This document shows, in pieces, positions 1 through 8,788 of a DNA stretch of 64,000 nt. Position 1 is the stretch's first letter. Each line of letters starts with the position of its first letter. Under the pieces are notes generated by a model. The model saw nothing but the letters and a program-made list of their open reading frames with translations. It was not told the DNA's origin and did not search any database. This DNA is from UBA1413 sp037447215 (lineage in GTDB: Bacteria; Bacteroidota; Bacteroidia; Bacteroidales; Prolixibacteraceae): positions 1 through 64,000 of the forward strand of contig JBBIHB010000012.1 of assembly GCA_037447215.1 (NCBI GenBank), written 5' to 3'. The position numbers and the translations under genes are program-made.

Positions 1-28
1 TTCAAATGTTAACCCCCAAACACACAAT

Positions 29-70
29 GTCAGATCTATATCTGACGTGAAGTACTACAAAGGTAGTGCT
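29..70 (+). terminator. Two adjacent hairpins, possible terminator of an upstream gene
   Basis: GTCAGAT (29-35) pairs with ATCTGAC (40-46), and AGTACTAC (51-58) pairs with GTAGTGCT (63-70) with one G-U pair. A short T-rich stretch follows on the plus strand (72-76). This could end a rightward gene lying before the window, or the leftward aroK operon could use it, but no good T-run lies on the minus-strand side. Inferred only from base pairing; nothing else is seen in bases 1-103. Confidence 0.3.
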
Positions 71-103
71 GATTTTTGATTCTGCAAATATTTTGAGGTT
101 TTT

Positions 104-625
104 TTACAATTTTTCCTGATTTTTTTTTTCAATTTCGTCAAGTGCTTCATTGAAAACATCTTTCGATTCGCCGGTAATTCTGATTTTTGCCTGATTATAG
201 TAGAGCAAACGATTTTGAAGGGTCAATTCCATAAATTCAATCAATTCTTTTCTTGATTTTCCTTTTAACAGTGGCCTTTCAGTCTTCGATTTTAATAGTC
301 TTTGTGCGAGGATTGAAGTTTCCAGATCAATAAAAATGGTTATACCTGTATCGTTCATAAGCTCCATGTTGTCGTAAAAACAAGGTGTTCCACCTCCAGT
401 AGCTACAACAACATCATTAAACTCCGAAACCTCTTCAAGGGCTTTCCTTTCAATTATTCGAAAGGTTTTTTCACCAAATTCCGAGAATAATTGAGGAATA
501 GTTTTGTAATTTCTCTCTTCGATGTATTTATCCAGATCAATAAAACTCAATCCCAATTTTTCGGAAAGCTGGCGACCAAGTGTCGATTTTCCGCAACCCA
601 TATAACCAATAAGGTAGATACGCAT
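104..625 (-). CDS. aroK: Shikimate kinase
   Basis: The 173-residue protein matches the usual shikimate kinase length. It phosphorylates shikimate at the 3-OH using ATP in aromatic amino-acid (chorismate) synthesis, in the cytoplasm. Visible motifs are the P-loop GYMGCGKSTLGR (residues 7-18), DLDKYIEE with the substrate-binding Asp near 32, FRIIERKALEEV, the glycine-rich VVATGGGTP near 73-81, and the lid ERPLL near 116. It lies one base downstream of parC on the same strand, so it is probably co-transcribed with parE-parC. The C-terminus is Lys/Glu-rich and encoded partly by a long T-run on the plus strand. Identification is firm. Confidence 0.95.
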   Translation of the reverse strand: MRIYLIGYMGCGKSTLGRQLSEKLGLSFIDLDKYIEERNYKTIPQLFSEFGEKTFRIIERKALEEVSEFNDVVVATGGGTPCFYDNMELMNDTGITIFIDLETSILAQRLLKSKTERPLLKGKSRKELIEFMELTLQNRLLYYNQAKIRITGESKDVFNEALDEIEKKNQEKL

Positions 626-626
626 C

Positions 627-3257
627 TTAAAATAGTGTCATTTGATTGACGTCTTCCTCTCCAGGCCTTTGAATCTCAAATGGGATATCATCAAAATCAT
701 CATGCACTCTTTCGGATGATGTCGCGTTTTCAACAGGCGTTTCATGTTCATCTTTAATTACGGGTTCCAACTCCTTAATGTTTTCCACATAATAATTGGT
801 TAGCCGTTTGCCTTTAGCTTTCCAGCTTTTAATCCCTATAAATTCAGCAACTTCAATAATTTCATTTTCGCGGTCGCTGTTTTTCCCTCCAAATTCCAGC
901 TCAAATCTGGGATAACGTACCCAAGTAACGCTGACCAGCTTGTTTTTATCGCTTTCGCCGATGAAACATATCATTTTATTCATCGTTTCTTCAATTTCGA
1001 AACGTTTCACGTAATAGAATTCCTGTTCACCATCATAATAAATTGCCGAAAGTATTTTCCCCGGATCAAATTTCTCGATGGCAAGTATGTTGTTCCCGAA
1101 ATGCGTTCCCAGGTCGTAATTGTATAACTGGTATTCACCGCTTTTGTATATAACCAGGATTTTATCATCGCCTGTAAATTCGCCCAGATATTTTCCCCTT
1201 TTGTCGGCATTTAGCCTTTGAACATCAGGATCGAACCAGATTTTTAATCCGCCAAGTGTTGATATTCCACGCTCATGCAAAGTAATTTTGTGCACTTCGT
1301 ATTTGGTAAGGATATTGCCAATAGATTGGCGGCCTTTAATAGCCATTTCACCCATATCAACCTCAAAAACCAGTTTTTTGATGCGTGGTTTTGGTTTAAG
1401 AATAACTCTGAGTACTTCGGCTTCGCCGTTTGGATTATGCGAGAAATACATGATCCGCGAACCTTTTGTACCCATGGTTATATCGTACTCTTTGTCTCGA
1501 GTCACCCCGGTTACCGCAAATCGTTTCATATATGAATAACCAGTTTTACCATCTTTATATACCACATTGTAGATAGTCCTGTCGTCGTCTTTTCTGAAAA
1601 CATCAACGTGGATAACATTTTTGCCTACAAATGCTTTTTCTGACACCTTTGTCACGAAATATGAACCCTCGCGCCTGAATACGATAATATCATCTATATC
1701 GGAACAATCACATACATACTCGGCTTTTTTCAATCCGGTACCCATAAACCCTTCTGTCCGGTCGATGTATAATTTTTCATTGGCAACCACTACTTTTGCT
1801 GCAACAATATTTTCAAAATTCCTGATTTCGGTCCTTCGGTCACGGCCCTTGCCATATTTTGATTTTAACCTTTCAAACCAATCAATGGTGTATGGGATTA
1901 TATTCCTGATATTAGCATGAACCTGTTCAATTTCTTCTTCAATACCAAGTAGAAAGTCGGTTGCTTTAAACGCATTGAATTTTAGTATTCTTGCCATTTT
2001 AATTTCAAGCAGCCTGAGGATATCCTCGTGGGTTACTTCTCTTTTTAATTTTGGTTTCCAGGGTTCAAGCCTTTTATCGACATGGGCGATAGCGGCATCA
2101 AGATTCTCTGCTTCTTCGAATGCCTTATCCTTGTATATGCGTTCTTCAATAAATATCTTTTCAAGTGAAGCATTGTGCCATGCTTCGTCCAATTCATTTT
2201 TTTTGATTTCAAGCTCAAGTTTTAGCAATTTCAGAGTTGAATCAACAGATTTTTTAAGAATTTCTGAAACGCCGATAAATGCCGGCTTGTCATTTTCAAT
2301 GATACAGGCATTTGGACTGAGTGAAACTTCACAATCGGTGAATGCATACAGGGCGTCAATAGTTTTATCGGACGATACTCCGGGAGCCAGATGTACCAAT
2401 ATTTCAACATTAGCAGCTGTATTATCATCTATTTTCCGGATTTTTATTTTCCCTTTTTCGGTGGCTTTAATAATCGATTCGATAACCGAAGTGGTGGTTT
2501 TGCCAAATGGAATCTCTGATATAACCAGCGTTTTGCTGTCTCGTTTCTCAATTTTTGCCCTTACCTTTATAACCCCACCTCTTTGGCCGTCATTGTATTT
2601 TCCCACATCAACCGATCCCCCGGTAGGAAAGTCGGGATATAGGACAAAAGGTTCGTTCCTGAGGTAAGCAACTGCTGCATCGAGTAATTCATTGAAATTA
2701 TGGGGGAAAATTTTCGATGCAAGCCCCACTGCAATCCCATCGACTCCCTGAGCCAGTAAGAGTGGAAATTTTGCCGGAAGTGTTACCGGTTCTTTTTTCC
2801 GCCCATCGTATGAAAGTTTCCATTCGGTGGTTTTCGGGTTAAATAAAACTTCGAGTGCAAATTTGGTAAGCCTGGCCTCAATATATCGGGGAGCCGCAGC
2901 ACCATCGCCTGTCAGTATATTTCCCCAGTTCCCCTGTGTGTATATAAGCAGGTCTTTCTGCCCTAACTGCACCAATGCATCGCCAATTGAGGCATCGCCA
3001 TGTGGGTGATATTGCATGGTTTGCCCAATAATATTGGCGACTTTGTTGAAACGGCCATCATCCATTTCGCGCATGGCATGAAGTATTCTCCTTTGAACAG
3101 GTTTCAGCCCATCGATCACATAGGGTACTGCACGTTCAAGGATTACATAGGATGCATAATCAAGAAACCACTCTTTATACATCCCTGATAAGTATGTAAT
3201 CTCTTCTTTAGGATTTTCAGGCTTAATTTCCTGCGATTTAATATCTTCTTCCGACAT
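627..3257 (-). CDS. parC: DNA topoisomerase IV subunit A (GyrA/ParC family)
   Basis: This 876-residue type IIA topoisomerase A subunit cuts and rejoins DNA and decatenates chromosomes together with ParE, encoded next door. The breakage-reunion domain holds QRRILHAMREMDDGR, the helix YHPHGDASIGDALVQ and AAPRYIEARLTKFA with the catalytic Tyr. A coiled-coil region (about 330-400) and a C-terminal beta-propeller-like part follow, with an acidic tail. ATG at 3257 is preferred over an in-frame TTG at 3263. The position equivalent to the GyrA quinolone Ser is Ala (HPHGDAS). The gene follows parE by 23 bases and precedes aroK by one. ParC rather than GyrA is chosen because of the ParE-type neighbour and family length. 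Confidence 0.93.
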   Translation of the reverse strand: MSEEDIKSQEIKPENPKEEITYLSGMYKEWFLDYASYVILERAVPYVIDGLKPVQRRILHAMREMDDGRFNKVANIIGQTMQYHPHGDASIGDALVQLGQKDLLIYTQGNWGNILTGDGAAAPRYIEARLTKFALEVLFNPKTTEWKLSYDGRKKEPVTLPAKFPLLLAQGVDGIAVGLASKIFPHNFNELLDAAVAYLRNEPFVLYPDFPTGGSVDVGKYNDGQRGGVIKVRAKIEKRDSKTLVISEIPFGKTTTSVIESIIKATEKGKIKIRKIDDNTAANVEILVHLAPGVSSDKTIDALYAFTDCEVSLSPNACIIENDKPAFIGVSEILKKSVDSTLKLLKLELEIKKNELDEAWHNASLEKIFIEERIYKDKAFEEAENLDAAIAHVDKRLEPWKPKLKREVTHEDILRLLEIKMARILKFNAFKATDFLLGIEEEIEQVHANIRNIIPYTIDWFERLKSKYGKGRDRRTEIRNFENIVAAKVVVANEKLYIDRTEGFMGTGLKKAEYVCDCSDIDDIIVFRREGSYFVTKVSEKAFVGKNVIHVDVFRKDDDRTIYNVVYKDGKTGYSYMKRFAVTGVTRDKEYDITMGTKGSRIMYFSHNPNGEAEVLRVILKPKPRIKKLVFEVDMGEMAIKGRQSIGNILTKYEVHKITLHERGISTLGGLKIWFDPDVQRLNADKRGKYLGEFTGDDKILVIYKSGEYQLYNYDLGTHFGNNILAIEKFDPGKILSAIYYDGEQEFYYVKRFEIEETMNKMICFIGESDKNKLVSVTWVRYPRFELEFGGKNSDRENEIIEVAEFIGIKSWKAKGKRLTNYYVENIKELEPVIKDEHETPVENATSSERVHDDFDDIPFEIQRPGEEDVNQMTLF

Positions 3258-3260
3258 AAT

Positions 3261-3268
3261 CAAATATA
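3261..3268 (-). promoter_or_regulatory. -7 element TATATTTG just before parC
   Basis: On the minus strand TATATTTG matches the Bacteroidota -7 consensus TAnnTTTG and ends only three bases before the parC ATG. If used, the transcript would have almost no leader. No -33 TTTG was found at good spacing, so this may be chance in the parE-parC gap. Confidence 0.25.
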
Positions 3269-3280
3269 AAATTTGAAGGT

Positions 3281-5116
3281 TCAGGCAACCTCATCTTTTT
3301 CAACATAAAGGTTATCTATTATAAAATCTTGCCGTTCAGGGGTGTTTTTACCCATATAAAATTCAAGCATTTGAGTCATCGATTCATGTTTTTTCATCTG
3401 CACAGGTTCAAGTCTGATGTTATCGCCAATGAACCCCTTAAATTCGTCGGGCGATATTTCGCCCAGTCCTTTGAACCGTGTAATTTCAGGATTTCCTTTC
3501 AACAAGTTGACAGCTTCAATTTTTTCTTCTTCCGAATAGCAGTAAATAGTTTGTTTTTTATTTCTAACCCTGAAGAGTGGTGTTTGAAGAATATAAACAT
3601 GCCCTTTCCGGATCAGTTCGGGAAAAAACTGAAGAAAAAATGTAATCAGCAATAACCTGATGTGCATTCCATCCACATCGGCATCGGTGGCTATAATTAC
3701 TTTATTGTAACGCAGGTCTTCAATGCTTTCTTCGATGTTCAGGGCTGCCTGTAACAGGTTAAACTCCTCATTCTCGTAAACCACCTTTTTGGTGAGTCCA
3801 AAGGTATTCAGTGGCTTTCCTTTGAGGCTGAAAACAGCCTGTGTATCTACATCGCGCGATTTGGTGATTGAACCACTTGCCGAATCGCCCTCAGTTATAA
3901 AAATGCAGGTGTCATCTCGTTTTTCATCATTATCGTTGAAGTGTATCCGGCAATCGCGCAATTTACGGTTATGCAGGCTTACTTTCTTTGCCCTTGCCTT
4001 GGCAAGTTTTTTTATTCCCGAAATAGCTTTCCTTTCCCTTTCCGATTCCTGAATCCTGCGAAGCAAAACTTCGGCGGTATCAGTATTTTTGTGCAGATAA
4101 TTGTCCAGTTCCTTTTGAACAAAATTGGTTACATGTGTTCTGACCGTTGGTCCTTTAGGCCCCATATCGCGTGACCCAAGTTTGGTTTTGGTCTGCGATT
4201 CAAACACGGGTTCCTCAACCTTTATACTAATTGCTGCAACAATGGACGCCCTTATATCACTTGGTTCAAAGTCTTTTTTGTAAAAATCGCGGATGGTTTT
4301 TACCAATACCTCCCTGAATGCCTGAAGATGAGTACCTCCCATACTGGTATGCTGCCCGTTTACAAACGAATAATAATCTTCGCCGTATTGGTTTCCGTGG
4401 GTTATGGCAATTTCAATATCCTCGCCGCGCAAATGGATAATCGGGTACAAAGGTTCGGCCTCCAGATTTTCTTCAAGAAGGTCGCGAAGTCCGTTTCGTG
4501 AATAAAATTTCTGGCCATTATATTCGATGGTGAGGCCTGCATTCAGGAAGGTGTAATTTTTGATCATGTTTATCACATAATCATTGATAAACCTGAAATT
4601 CCTGAATATGGATTCGTCGGGCCTGAATTCTACTTTTGTGCCGTTTGGTTCATCGGTAGCCATCAACGGAAAATCATTTTTTTGAATGCCCTGGCTGAAA
4701 TGGACCTCTTTTACCTGTCCGTCACGTATTGCCCTGATGATAAAATCAGACGATAAGGCATTAACTGCCTTAATACCAACACCATTCAGGCCCACCGATT
4801 TCTTAAATACTTTCGAATCGTATTTGGCTCCGGTATTCATTTTGCTTACTACATCGTTCAGTTTGCCCAGCGGAATGCCACGGCCATAATCTCTCACAAG
4901 GACCTTATCCTGATCTATGGCAATCTCGATTTTTTTACCAAAACCCATCATAAATTCATCTACCGAATTATCGAGAACCTCCTTTAAAAGCACATAAATA
5001 CCATCGTCAGCTGCCGAACCATCCCCCAACTTCCCAATATACATACCAGGTCTTTTCCTGATATGTTCCTGCCATTCGAGTGTTTGTATTGTACCTTCGT
5101 CGTACTGTGCAGTCAT
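3281..5116 (-). CDS. parE: DNA topoisomerase IV subunit B (GyrB/ParE family)
   Basis: The 611-residue protein is the ATPase subunit of topoisomerase IV. It has the GHKL ATP-binding site (EVLDNSVDEF with the Mg-binding Asn near 49, then DYGRGIP and GLNGVGIKAVNAL), a transducer domain, and the TOPRIM part with EGDSASGSI and DADVDGMHIR, which hold the metal-binding acidic residues. It ends in a short tail without the long GyrB insertion of proteobacteria. It is first of the leftward parE-parC-aroK group. A -7 element lies about 17 bases upstream of the ATG, consistent with a promoter here. Confidence 0.95.
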   Translation of the reverse strand: MTAQYDEGTIQTLEWQEHIRKRPGMYIGKLGDGSAADDGIYVLLKEVLDNSVDEFMMGFGKKIEIAIDQDKVLVRDYGRGIPLGKLNDVVSKMNTGAKYDSKVFKKSVGLNGVGIKAVNALSSDFIIRAIRDGQVKEVHFSQGIQKNDFPLMATDEPNGTKVEFRPDESIFRNFRFINDYVINMIKNYTFLNAGLTIEYNGQKFYSRNGLRDLLEENLEAEPLYPIIHLRGEDIEIAITHGNQYGEDYYSFVNGQHTSMGGTHLQAFREVLVKTIRDFYKKDFEPSDIRASIVAAISIKVEEPVFESQTKTKLGSRDMGPKGPTVRTHVTNFVQKELDNYLHKNTDTAEVLLRRIQESERERKAISGIKKLAKARAKKVSLHNRKLRDCRIHFNDNDEKRDDTCIFITEGDSASGSITKSRDVDTQAVFSLKGKPLNTFGLTKKVVYENEEFNLLQAALNIEESIEDLRYNKVIIATDADVDGMHIRLLLITFFLQFFPELIRKGHVYILQTPLFRVRNKKQTIYCYSEEEKIEAVNLLKGNPEITRFKGLGEISPDEFKGFIGDNIRLEPVQMKKHESMTQMLEFYMGKNTPERQDFIIDNLYVEKDEVA

Positions 5117-5132
5117 ATAAAAAAATTTGTCG

Positions 5133-5140
5133 CAAATATA
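5133..5140 (-). promoter_or_regulatory. -7 element TATATTTG for parE
   Basis: The minus strand reads TATATTTG, a full match to TAnnTTTG, 16 bases before the parE start codon. A clear -33 TTTG at 19-22 bases is not seen. It probably drives parE-parC-aroK. Confidence 0.5.
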
Positions 5141-5599
5141 GCTAAAACAAAGTGGTTTTGTTTTTTGTGCCTTGATTCAAAAAACTAACAGTTTGTAGTT
5201 GAAAATTTTAGCGTTAAAATATTATTGATCAAGTATTCCTGACAATTTATCGCCAAATCTTTTTACTCTATTTATACGCTTTTTGACTCAATTTTTGATT
5301 AATAAGCATATTCGCCCGGGAAATATTTATATCAAAAATTTTGTAATGAAACTGGAAATGGCAGTAATTGTTTTAATGGTATTTCTTTTGCAATATTTCT
5401 TCCGGCTCATGGTGCCTGTAATACAAAATTGTACAAATTCGATGATTTGGCTATATGTACTGAATTGCCAATGAGATTTCCCCGAAACAAAGGAAAGGCC
5501 TTTTCATTTTGTCCGATACAAAGAAATATCGGCATTGAAAGGGTTGATCAATATTAGAAAATATCTGAAAAAATATAAGCATTAGAGGTACAACAGCCA

Positions 5600-6297
5600 T
5601 CACTTCAGCATAGTGTAACCCGATTGTAAAACAGTTACTTTCGGGGCCAATTTCGGTATAAAGCATATTGATACGGGAGTATCAATTAACCGAATTAATG
5701 CAGTGGAAGCGCATAGCTGTGACAATTTGGATATCAGGGGCATAACCGGTTCAATCCCACAAATGAAAAGAGATAGCATCGACATCAAAATTGTCGGCCT
5801 TCATAGGGGATATGAATTCGAACTATTTCCCGACACGCTGATTTAAATGGATTTCCAAGAAGTTGCCAGAGCTGAAGCCGACATAATTGTGGGTAGCCAC
5901 CCGCATATTTTTCAGCCCAACGAATATTTTTGTCATTAAATAAAACCCAATGATGCTGCTATTTTCATCAATGACAAAGGGCATAATAGTCAAAACCGGA
6001 ATTATAGGCCGGCCCCACTGATTTTTTATTCTTTGGGAAATTTTGTTAGCCGCATGAAAACCCCAATGTTCAAATTCGGGGTTATTGCCTCTATTTCAAT
6101 CGAATAAAAACATAATCACAGGGAACGTTGCATTTCAATTGGGCGAAATGGAATTTGTTTATAATCAAACACCTAAATTCCCGGGCAAAAAACACAGGAA
6201 AATGCATTACACTGAATACCTTGGTTGGTTCAGAATATTGAAAGCAAGCGTGTTTCAAAAATCAGGAATTTACCGGAATTTGCCATCAGGCATATAA
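5600..6297 (+). pseudogene. Decayed CapA-type (poly-gamma-glutamate synthesis / metallophosphatase) gene
   Basis: No open frame covers 5117-6307, but plus-strand translation shows a CapA (PGA_cap) protein in pieces. One frame from about 5637 reads KIVGLHRGYEFELFPDT, a TAA at 5844, then ADIIVGSHPHIFQPNEYF, a TAA at 5937, then IFYSLGNFVSRM (about 6021-6056) and another TAA at 6105. The tail (AFQLGEMEFVYNQTPKF, to 6297) continues in another frame. These pieces match the family's H-x-G-x-E, DxxxGxHPH and YSLGNF motifs, in the right order. Intact relatives act on cell-surface polymers. The 5' half (about 5280-5600) is too eroded to recognise. With at least three stops and one frameshift, the gene cannot be functional. 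Confidence 0.7.
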
Positions 6298-6307
6298 AAG
6301 GTTCTCT

Positions 6308-8092
6308 TCAATCGGTTATTCCCAATTTTTTCATTAGCAGCAGGGCATTCATAGTTTTGGTAACTCCATTTTGAAGTTTGTAGTCAAACAACATATCATT
6401 GCCTTTGTGTGTAATTTCAAAACAAAAATTTTCTATTGTTCCGGGTAAATCATTCTCGATTTCGGTAAGTTTAACATCGTGAGTGGCAATTATTGCGGCA
6501 ACTTTGGTTTTAGCCAAATGTTTAACCAGTTGTTGCGATCCTTTGAGTTTATCCTCAGAGTTGGTCCCTTTCAGCATTTCGTCCAATATTACAAGTAAGG
6601 TTTCATCTTTCCGGAGGTGTTTCATAATATCAGCCAACCTTTTCAGCTCAGCAAGGAAATAGGATTCATCTTTTATAAGCGAATCGGTAGTGCGCATGCT
6701 TGTAAAAAGTGGTACCGGAGTAAATACCATACTTGAGCAACATACCGGGGCTCCCATATGCGCCAACACCATATTAACCCCGATTGACCGTAAAAATGTG
6801 CTTTTACCGGCCATATTTGCCCCGGTTATAATAGCTATTTTGGGTACTGATGATAGTTCAAAGTTGTTATCAATTCTTTTTTGCGGATTCAGAAGCGGAT
6901 GCCCCATGTTTTTCGCTGAAAAAATGAAAGGGCCTTTTTGCACAACCGGAAATTCATAGCCTGGATTATTATCCCTGAAATTTGCCAGGCTGACCAGGGC
7001 ATCAATCTCCTCAATCGTACCCGTCCAGATTTTAAGGTTTTGCTTGTTCAGTTCATTCCATTTCCATAATAGGAGAATACACCTTATATCCCATAGCGAT
7101 AAAAGATTAAGAATTAGCCCGACAAGAATATTGCTTCGATAATCAAAACGGGTCATTATCTTACTGAGTTTTTTCATTTCATCGAATGCTTTGACAGGTA
7201 TTGTAATTTTTGCCTGCAATTTTAGCATCCCTGCACTGTTATAAATTTGATTTTCGGTGAGTTGAATAATACCAAGGTATTTGCGGACTATGTTTGATTT
7301 ATTTCCGAAAATATTGTAAAAGCGTTCAACCTCTTTTCTGTAAAAAAATCCGAAACAAAAATTGATAAAAAGAAAAGTAACAAGGTAAATATGTATTCCG
7401 GTAATAATGAAAAGCAGCAGAGCTGAAATGGTGAATAGTGGCAATATTCCAACAGCATTTTTAAATACCCTGGATTGAGTGATATTCAGCATTGATTGGT
7501 TCGTATCTGTCAGAAATGTTTTTTCGGTTTCTGATATCTCAAGCAAATTGCCTTCGGTCAAAAAATCGAGCCGCCATTTGCGCATTCCCGATAATTCATT
7601 CACAATGATTTGCCGCTCAAAAATTTCAGTATAGTTCATTTCAGGGGTCATAAACCAATTTGCCAAAACCCTTGACCCACCTGATGTGGTTGTCCTGTTA
7701 ATTGATTGGTAAAGAGAACCAGGGCCGAAAATATCGAGATCGTTTAAGTAGGGATGGCCTGGATCAGAAAACTCTTGCCCGTTACTGAAATCTGAAAAAT
7801 CAAATTGCAACGCTTTCAATTCTCTTTCAATGAGCCTCAATCGGGTTGCATGATACCTAATTTCATTTTCGAGCAGAATATTTTTTCTTACCAACCACAG
7901 AAATAGAATAGTAAAGCCGATTGATACCAGTGCTGCAATTTCTGTATGATTTCTGAAAATCCAGAATCCGGCAAAAATAGAAATGAATGAGGTCAGCCTG
8001 TATATATACATTCGATTAATAATCCGTTTCAGTTTATTGATGCTGATTGCTGTTTCGGATTTTAATTGTTTGTGGAATCCAGAAGAATACAT
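6308..8092 (-). CDS. MutS-family ATPase with membrane segments
   Basis: The 594-residue protein ends in a MutS-type ABC ATPase: Walker A ITGANMAGKSTFLRS (about 420-434), Walker B LLVILDEMLKGTNSEDK (about 495-511) and an IIATHDVKL switch. The mismatch-recognition and connector domains of MutS and the Smr/KOW parts of MutS2 are absent. Instead, two or three hydrophobic stretches are visible (about 35-72, 212-250, and weaker near 320-345), so the protein is probably membrane-anchored with a cytoplasmic ATPase. A MutS core/clamp-like helical region lies between. Such MutS-like proteins recur in Bacteroidota; their role is not established, so a mismatch-repair label would be a guess. It abuts the PAP2 gene. 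Confidence 0.8.
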   Translation of the reverse strand: MYSSGFHKQLKSETAISINKLKRIINRMYIYRLTSFISIFAGFWIFRNHTEIAALVSIGFTILFLWLVRKNILLENEIRYHATRLRLIERELKALQFDFSDFSNGQEFSDPGHPYLNDLDIFGPGSLYQSINRTTTSGGSRVLANWFMTPEMNYTEIFERQIIVNELSGMRKWRLDFLTEGNLLEISETEKTFLTDTNQSMLNITQSRVFKNAVGILPLFTISALLLFIITGIHIYLVTFLFINFCFGFFYRKEVERFYNIFGNKSNIVRKYLGIIQLTENQIYNSAGMLKLQAKITIPVKAFDEMKKLSKIMTRFDYRSNILVGLILNLLSLWDIRCILLLWKWNELNKQNLKIWTGTIEEIDALVSLANFRDNNPGYEFPVVQKGPFIFSAKNMGHPLLNPQKRIDNNFELSSVPKIAIITGANMAGKSTFLRSIGVNMVLAHMGAPVCCSSMVFTPVPLFTSMRTTDSLIKDESYFLAELKRLADIMKHLRKDETLLVILDEMLKGTNSEDKLKGSQQLVKHLAKTKVAAIIATHDVKLTEIENDLPGTIENFCFEITHKGNDMLFDYKLQNGVTKTMNALLLMKKLGITD

Positions 8093-8788
8093 TTACCAGG
8101 GCTGCGGATATTTATGAATCATTTCGACAGCAATTAGCACGGTTGAAATAATGGTAATGGTTGTCCAAAGGATTAACCCCGCATTTCTCTGCTTAAGCCT
8201 CGTTTTTTCAAACCGTGGGTGACGTGAAACGAAAAATCGTGTCTCGATAAACATTAATAATTTGTAGAATAGTATTCCCAACCCAATTCCTAGCATCCAT
8301 CCTCCGATAATATCAAAAGGGTAGTGGTTCCCGTTATATATTCTTGTGTAGGATATCAATAATGCCCAGATTAATATGGGTAAAAAACTTGCACGGTTCC
8401 TGAACATAGGAGTTGTGAAAGCCAGAACAAAAAATGCATTCGATGCATGAGACGAAACAAATCCGTAAAGACCACCTTTTCGCAGGACAATATGCACCAG
8501 GCCTTCGAGGGCAGGTTCGTGCCCTGGCCTGTAACGCTGTGTCAATTCTTTAATAAGGGTTGAAATCTGGTCGCTTGCAATTAACCCAATCAAAAGGACT
8601 AAGATTACAATCCACGACTTTCTTTCATAATTCCGGATTATGGCAATTAATATGGCGAGGTATAAAAAGTGCCATATTTCCTTCCGGGTAAATAAAAGCA
8701 TGGCTGTATCCCACCATGGAGAATTTATACCATTCAGGATCAGGAACAGATCGGTATCGAATTGCAATATGGATTCAAACCAGTGCAT
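8093..8788 (-). CDS. PAP2-family membrane phosphatase
   Basis: This 231-residue integral membrane protein has the three PAP2 motifs: KELTQRYRPG (KX6RP), SSHASNAF (a PSGH variant with SSH) and RIYNGNHYPFDIIGG (SRX5HX3D). It probably hydrolyses a lipid phosphate such as undecaprenyl diphosphate or phosphatidate at the periplasmic face; substrate cannot be told from sequence. Five to six membrane segments are visible, and the C-terminus continues as a basic loop plus a final helix. The gene sits directly between obg and the MutS-like ATPase without spacing, suggesting one transcript. Confidence 0.88.
   Translation of the reverse strand: MHWFESILQFDTDLFLILNGINSPWWDTAMLLFTRKEIWHFLYLAILIAIIRNYERKSWIVILVLLIGLIASDQISTLIKELTQRYRPGHEPALEGLVHIVLRKGGLYGFVSSHASNAFFVLAFTTPMFRNRASFLPILIWALLISYTRIYNGNHYPFDIIGGWMLGIGLGILFYKLLMFIETRFFVSRHPRFEKTRLKQRNAGLILWTTITIISTVLIAVEMIHKYPQPW

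Noticed and set aside
1975..2667. A 230-codon plus-strand open frame inside parC
   Set aside because: It is composed of low-complexity Ser/Phe/Ile-rich sequence that arises opposite a conserved gene; parC itself is fully supported by motifs.
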